Below, in pieces: positions 59,056-64,000 of a stretch of DNA of 64,000 nucleotides. Made by a program: the position numbers and the translations under genes. The stretch is from NCBI GenBank assembly GCA_003415625.1, contig PYIU01000002.1:5084001-5148000 (forward strand). The letters are read 5' to 3'. This stretch comes from Aquanectria penicillioides (Eukaryota; Ascomycota; Sordariomycetes; Hypocreales; Nectriaceae). Every line of letters begins with the position of its first letter. Within the stretch, counting starts at the first letter, position 1. The notes under the pieces are model-generated. The model worked only from the letters and a program-made list of their open reading frames with translations, was not told where the DNA came from and did no database searches.

Positions 59056-62000
59056 TCATACAATTTCCATGACATCATCTGCCTCAAAACCAAACTGGTT
59101 GTTGTGGATCGCTGCGATCCGATCCAACTCATCCTGGTACTGCTTCCGGATATCCGCCAACGACATCACCTTGCGCTTCACAGGCGAGTCGACACTTCGG
59201 TCCTGGCCAGCTCCTGGCTCATCGTAGATCCACGCCTGCTTAGGTTCCACGCAGCTGAGGGCGTTGATGAGCAACAGGTACTGCCTCGTCACGGGTGTGT
59301 CGAGAATATCGTCACCAATGACCTCGTCGCCCTCACCAGCATATCGCAGCTTCTTGATGCGGTCCAGAAGCACGGATGCGGCACCTCGGTAGTTGTTGTG
59401 CTTGATCCTCCATGCGTAGAGAACTTGGTGATAAGGAAACCCGTCGACAACATCGAGGGTCGCTTTGGATCGCTGAGAAAGGAGATCATCCACCTCTTGT
59501 TGCATGCCAGGGAATGGCAAAGCTACGAGCTCGATATTGTGATAGGTCTCGCACATCTTGTCGACAAGCTTTCGTAGACATGAGTGTCTCAAAGCCTGGT
59601 CCTTGATAGATAGCAAGCTGGTGTGAGCAAGCTCGAACTGAGACGTTACCACAGCGGCGTTGAATAGTCGGCTTTGCATGTCGGTCTTGGTGAAGGCGGC
59701 GTCCGCTTTGAAGCTCAAAAATTGCATCGCCAGTCTAGCAAATTCGACAACATACGAGTATGCCTTCTGCTTCTCATATAGCGCTACAATGTGAGAATAG
59801 TATTTGGCAAGGCCACTGTTGAGAAGATTCCATTCGGTATCATCAAGCAGGCCACTGCTGTGGCGGTCGATCTCGACATTCTCGGTACCTGGAAGATTAT
59901 CAGTGATGGCCCTCAAGCTTGCATGGTTTTGTACTTACTCATTCCAATTGCGGCCTTTCTGAAGTGGATGGCAGCAGAGTTAAAGTCCTTCAGAGCCAAA
60001 AACACGCGACCCTGAACATAGACTGAGAAGGGGTTCTGGTCACAGAACGGAGCCAGGTCGAGGGCTAGATCAGCGCGCTCTCGCTTGATCAGAGAGCATT
60101 GGATAAGCGTCGGCGAGACTTCGATGTCGCTGTCCGGAGCGCAGAGATTGACAATGAGATCGGTGACGCTGCTAGTGAGCGGCTCATTCCTAATATTGGC
60201 GACGCCGAGCAGGTGGCCCAGATTGGCCTCAAGCGCCGTCACAACCTGAATGTCCTCAGACCCTTTCTTCAAAACTGCAGAACCCTCACCCTTCTCACGG
60301 GCAACCGGGCCTGAGATCTCTGTCTGCCCGAGCCACTTCAAGAGCTCCAACCTTCGCAAAGCAGCAACAAATTGTCTGTAAACAGGCCCAATGTCGACTC
60401 GGTTGTGAAGGGCATCGGCTTCTTGGTCAAACTCGAACTCCATGTGGACAAGCAGGATCAATTGGCTGAAGCAGACCTTCCACTGTAGCTCGATGCTCTC
60501 CTGAACAGCCTTGACGATAAGTTTCCTTCCAAACTCGGTCAAGGGATGGCGAAGATTCCGAGTCTTTGCGTCCACGGGGGCCGCAACCAAACCGAGGATG
60601 TCCCCGTAGAGGTCATCCGTCACTGTACCAAAATTTTGGCCAAGTGCATCAACAACCTGGTTGCAATCTTCATCCGTAATTCCTCGCCAGAATCCAGATT
60701 TGTCCGAGAAGTATTGGATACGCTCAAGATCTGTCTTCGAAGAGTCTTCAAACACTTCGGGTCGTAGGACAGCTTGACAGAGTTGCACCAAGTTGTCCGA
60801 AAATCCGTCCACAAAGACCAGAGCTGAGCTAACTAGGGCGGCTTGCTTCACTTGGTCCTCCTCTGGAGAGGTCAAGTTGTGGTACAGTCGCTCTATGTTG
60901 CTGCAGTCTCTGATGGCCGAGAGCAAGTCGGCACACACGACCCAGGTCATGTCTGTGTTTGGGTCCAAGGCCAGTCCAATGGCCTCTCCTCGCTGCTTAT
61001 CCAACTCCATCAAAAGTCGATAGAACCTTCTCCACTGGGTCTCGCTCGATGCCCGAAACTGCTCATAGTCCATAGCTCCAGAGGCCCCACGGTCGAGAGT
61101 AGCGGTAGAACCAAGAACCGAACATATCGATTCAGCTAGTCCTCGTCCCTTGCCTCCTTCCTTCGCGGTACCCAGTCCCCGTTCGTAGATCGAGAGAGCT
61201 GTCTCCAATGTGGCTTTAGTGAATCGTCCAGGCTTCAGAATCAACTGAAGCCACTTCTCGGTGACATCTGTAGGGTCGCAAGGCCCAGACGTCTCGGCTG
61301 CCAACGATGGGTTGTCCACATACACACCCTCCCAGTTATCTTCCCAGGACTGTGCCATGTTCTTCCGGTCCACTTCCAGTCGCTGAACTCGGTAGGTCAT
61401 GTTATTCTTCCACAGAGTCCACAGTTGAATAGCGCTGTCCGCAGGGAGCGAGAGAACAAAGTCAGCCAGAGTCCATACGTCAGATGATGATGGCGTCACT
61501 GGAACCAAGGCATTCTTGGGGAAGATATCCTCCACGATGACGGTATGAGCATCCTTGGCAATGATCTTCCAAAACTTGAACTCTCCAGCGCCGATGGGAG
61601 AGAAAGTGGCGCAAATCCTCTGTCCTCTGTTTCGTCCAACGACCTGAACGAGATTCGAATGCGAGGGATCAATAGCCCATTTTCCAATCTCCTGGGGGTT
61701 CCTCTCGGCATTCAGAATGTCGCCTGTGTACAATATCTGGCCGTCGTTGATGTTCCAGATTCGAATTCGGTGGTCAAGGCAGACGGTAATGGCGAAAAGA
61801 GCGTCCTCTAATCCGAAAGAGGTGACTTGCACAGCCGTTGCCGCGCTATACTCCATGTTGGCCTTGCCATATTTGATCGTGTGTTTCCCTTGGAAGGGGA
61901 GCAGGCTGCGAAGGTTCTGTGCCCAGCCCTGGACGTTGAAAAATGACTCTTTCCACACGGGGCCAGTTGCTAGATAAACCGTTAGCCAAGGTCCATTCTC

Positions 62001-62655
62001 TTCACATGGTTCTCAACTCACCAGCGTGGGTCTTGTTCTTGTCCAGCCGAATCATGCCGCCATCATTTACTGTCACTAACAGGGTCTCTGCAGTCACAGC
62101 CACCATTCTATGAGGATGCTTGAAGCCCAGGCCAGCAGGGGCTTGGACCTTTCCAAGTTCAGAGAGCCCGGCGTCGACTGCAGACCGCTTCCTGAAGAAA
62201 TCAGGCCGCAGCGTGAAGGTGTACAGCTGGCTGGCCTGATCCAGGACGAAAACGCAGAGGGAATCGTGCTCTTCCGGGTCTGAAAATACCACGCAGCCGG
62301 GCTGGATAGGCACGGAAAAGTGGAAGTTCAAGACCAAAGGCGCATCGGCTGCCTGGGCCTTCTTGCAAACATCAACAGCCCGAATGCTCAGGAGGGTCCC
62401 GTCCTCCAAGACCCGCCAAAGGAAGCTGCGCGGGGTGTCGTGCCATTGTCTGTGATAGATGGACGATGCATTCGCCAGGTTCTTCAGTCGGAAGGTCGTC
62501 TCATCCTCGACGGAGTTGTCTCGCGCGTTCTTGCGATGGCTGCGGCCGTGGGGGGAGGTGGAAGGAACCCGAATCGTGACGATGGACGACGAGGCTGGAG
62601 GCTCGAGGTTCAAGCGGGTCTCTTTGAAGAGATACTGGGTCTCGCCTGACTCCAT
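59056..62655 (-). CDS. Nucleoporin Nup120/Nup160 (Y-complex)
   Basis: Scaffold of the nuclear pore outer ring. Exons: 62655-62022, 61969-59939, 59888-59056; 1165 aa. The N-terminal half is a seven-bladed propeller with recognisable elements YLFKETRLNLEPP, CLDHRIRIWNINDGQIL and WTLADFVLSLPADSAIQLW; the C-terminal half is an alpha-helical solenoid (RQYLLLINALSCVEP near the end). ATG 62655 is preferred because the conserved YLFKETRLNL segment begins nine residues later, as in family members. The frame stays open upstream without another ATG. The gene ends 270 bases from the convergent VPS26 stop. Confidence 0.9.
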
Positions 62656-63125
62656 CTCGCCTCCATAAAGCGGTTCGATCACGAGATGCTTTGTGGTGGC
62701 GTTGGGGTTGGTTTCGATGGGCGCAAATCCGTTGCTGTGTAGATGCGGTCGCGTTGCATGGCAGAATTTCAGAGTGGAAACTTCACCTTCGCGCCCGCGC
62801 TAACCCAAAAGGGAAATCAGCTCTGCCTCATGTTGTCGTCCGATACATCCCAAATAATTACAGATTGAGTGACACAATTAGAGAATTTGATGTTCAAATG
62901 ATTAAATTTATTCCATTTTTATCACATAATTTTATGTCTTGAAGCTCAAGTTTGCTCTTGCCCATCAAATTCTGCTGGCTAAACCATCATATTTCCTCCC
63001 AACACCGTAAGCAAATTCTTATTGCAGAGACCAGCAAAAAGCACATTATACACAAACGCCTGCAATCATGCAAAGTAACATCATCATACGTCCTAAATTG
63101 TCGTACAACCTCCTGTCCAAGGGAC
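62656..63125. other. Intergenic, promoter side of Nup120
   Basis: About 470 bases, markedly AT-rich from 62840 onward (3' side of RAD51). No gene or clear motif. Confidence 0.45.
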
Positions 63126-64000
63126 TTAGTCCTTGTCCACATCCTTGGGAGCCGGGTCACCGATACCCTCCTCAGTGATGGCAAACAGGGTATCACTCTC
63201 TGGGAGACAAGGGCTGTCATAGATCTTCGCAATTCGCGTCTCGCCGCGTCCCTTCTTCAAACTGATTCTTGTTGTGCTTGCATGGGCAATAATGTTGCCA
63301 CCGATGGGCTTCTTGGGGTCAGGGTTGAACATAGCGCTTGGGCCACCATCGACCTGAGCAACAACCTGATTCGTGATGACAACAGCAATACCAAACTCGT
63401 CAGCAAGGCGCTGCAATGTTCGCATAAACTTTGCAAGATGAGTTTGTCGGTTGGACAATTCGCCACGACCGCAGAAATCCGTTCTGTACAGTGAGGTGGC
63501 ACTGTCTACGATAAGCAGAGAGAATCTTGTCTCACACATCATCGCCGCCGCCTGGTTGAGGAGTTGGAGCTGGTGGTCGGAGTTGTAGGCACGCGCATAA
63601 GCGACATTGTCGAGAACTTCCTCGCCAGAGAGGCCAAACCGGTTGGCGACACCAAGCAACCTTACTGGACGAAAGGTACCCTCAGTATCAATGTACATGC
63701 ATTTACCCTCTCCGCCACCCATGTCAAAGGGCAGTTGGCATGTAACGGCAAGAGTGTGGCAAATTTGGCTCTTTCCCGTTCTGAATTCACCAAAAAGCTC
63801 AGTTACTGAGCCAGTCTCGATACCACCAGCGAGGAGGGTGTCGAGATTCTTCGATCCGGTCGTGATAGAGATCAGTTCGCTACGACGCTGGTGCATTTCT
63901 GTGGCTGTGGTGAAACCCATTGGAACGAGCTTTGAAGCTGGGAAATAGTTAGAATATTAATCCAAAGAGGGAAATGAAGGGAGGGACACGCACCCTCGGC
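63126..64000 (-). CDS. rad51: RAD51 recombinase, C-terminal part (runs off the right edge)
   Basis: Strand-exchange ATPase of homologous recombination. Within the window: the last large exon, 63937-63126, and the 3' end of the preceding exon (64000-63994), joined across a 56-nt intron so that GAG-G meets CT-TCA to give [20 protein letters not shown]. The ATPase core is intact: Walker [10 protein letters not shown], the following [20 protein letters not shown], Walker [13 protein letters not shown], and the loop-2 region [16 protein letters not shown]. The [11 protein letters not shown] and GGGEGK features fit RAD51 better than DMC1. The N-terminal domain lies beyond the edge. Confidence 0.95.

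Overview
The window looks like nuclear chromosomal DNA of a filamentous ascomycete, most likely a Sordariomycete and probably Hypocreales. Coding density is moderate. Genes carry short introns (about 48-70 nt) with GT..AG ends and CTAAC/CTAAT-type branch sites. The proteins are fungal types: a Zn2Cys6 regulator, a BTB protein, a UPF0592/DUF1765 protein, a DUF6594 protein, a PNP domain of the kind found on fungal NLRs, and the retromer and nucleoporin repertoire. Species cannot be fixed from sequence alone.

Layout. 0.7-7.0 kb: proline-catabolic P5C dehydrogenase and a PhoD-like phosphatase, both on the minus strand. 7.0-15.8 kb: an 8.7-kb stretch rich in simple repeats with no gene I can support. 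15.8-26.1 kb: a UPF0592/DUF1765 protein (+), a GFA/CENP-V-fold zinc protein (-), a BTB/POZ protein (-) and a Zn2Cys6 transcription factor (+). 28.2-33.8 kb: a membrane-anchored kelch protein (+) converging on a vacuolar endopolyphosphatase (-). 37-48 kb: an accessory island with a small secreted protein, its degenerate partial copy, AT-rich diverged repeats, an ART-like gene interrupted by two TAG codons, a decayed PNP-domain pseudogene, a retropepsin-fold protein, a small membrane protein and a DUF6594 protein. 48.3-64 kb: conserved housekeeping genes, namely glycine-cleavage T protein, V-ATPase subunit H, a Cys-rich single-pass surface protein, ribosomal protein L9 (uL6), VPS26, Nup120/160 and RAD51, which runs off the right edge.

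Two things matter most to a user of this annotation. First, several conserved genes (RPL9, GcvT, endopolyphosphatase, the Zn2Cys6 factor) each carry one or more one-base deficits, every one inside a short homopolymer. Because RPL9 is essential, these are best read as assembly or sequencing errors rather than pseudogenes, and automatic models there will be wrong. Second, the accessory island shows real decay (transition-rich repeats, lost start codon, many indels). It contains one gene whose only interruptions are two in-frame TAG codons, which could be RIP/nonsense mutations or, more speculatively, sites of the TAG-to-TGG A-to-I mRNA editing known from Sordariomycete sexual tissue.

The housekeeping genes do not form a pathway cluster. 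They are an ordinary mix, and the island between them resembles the non-self-recognition/effector neighbourhoods common in fungal genomes.
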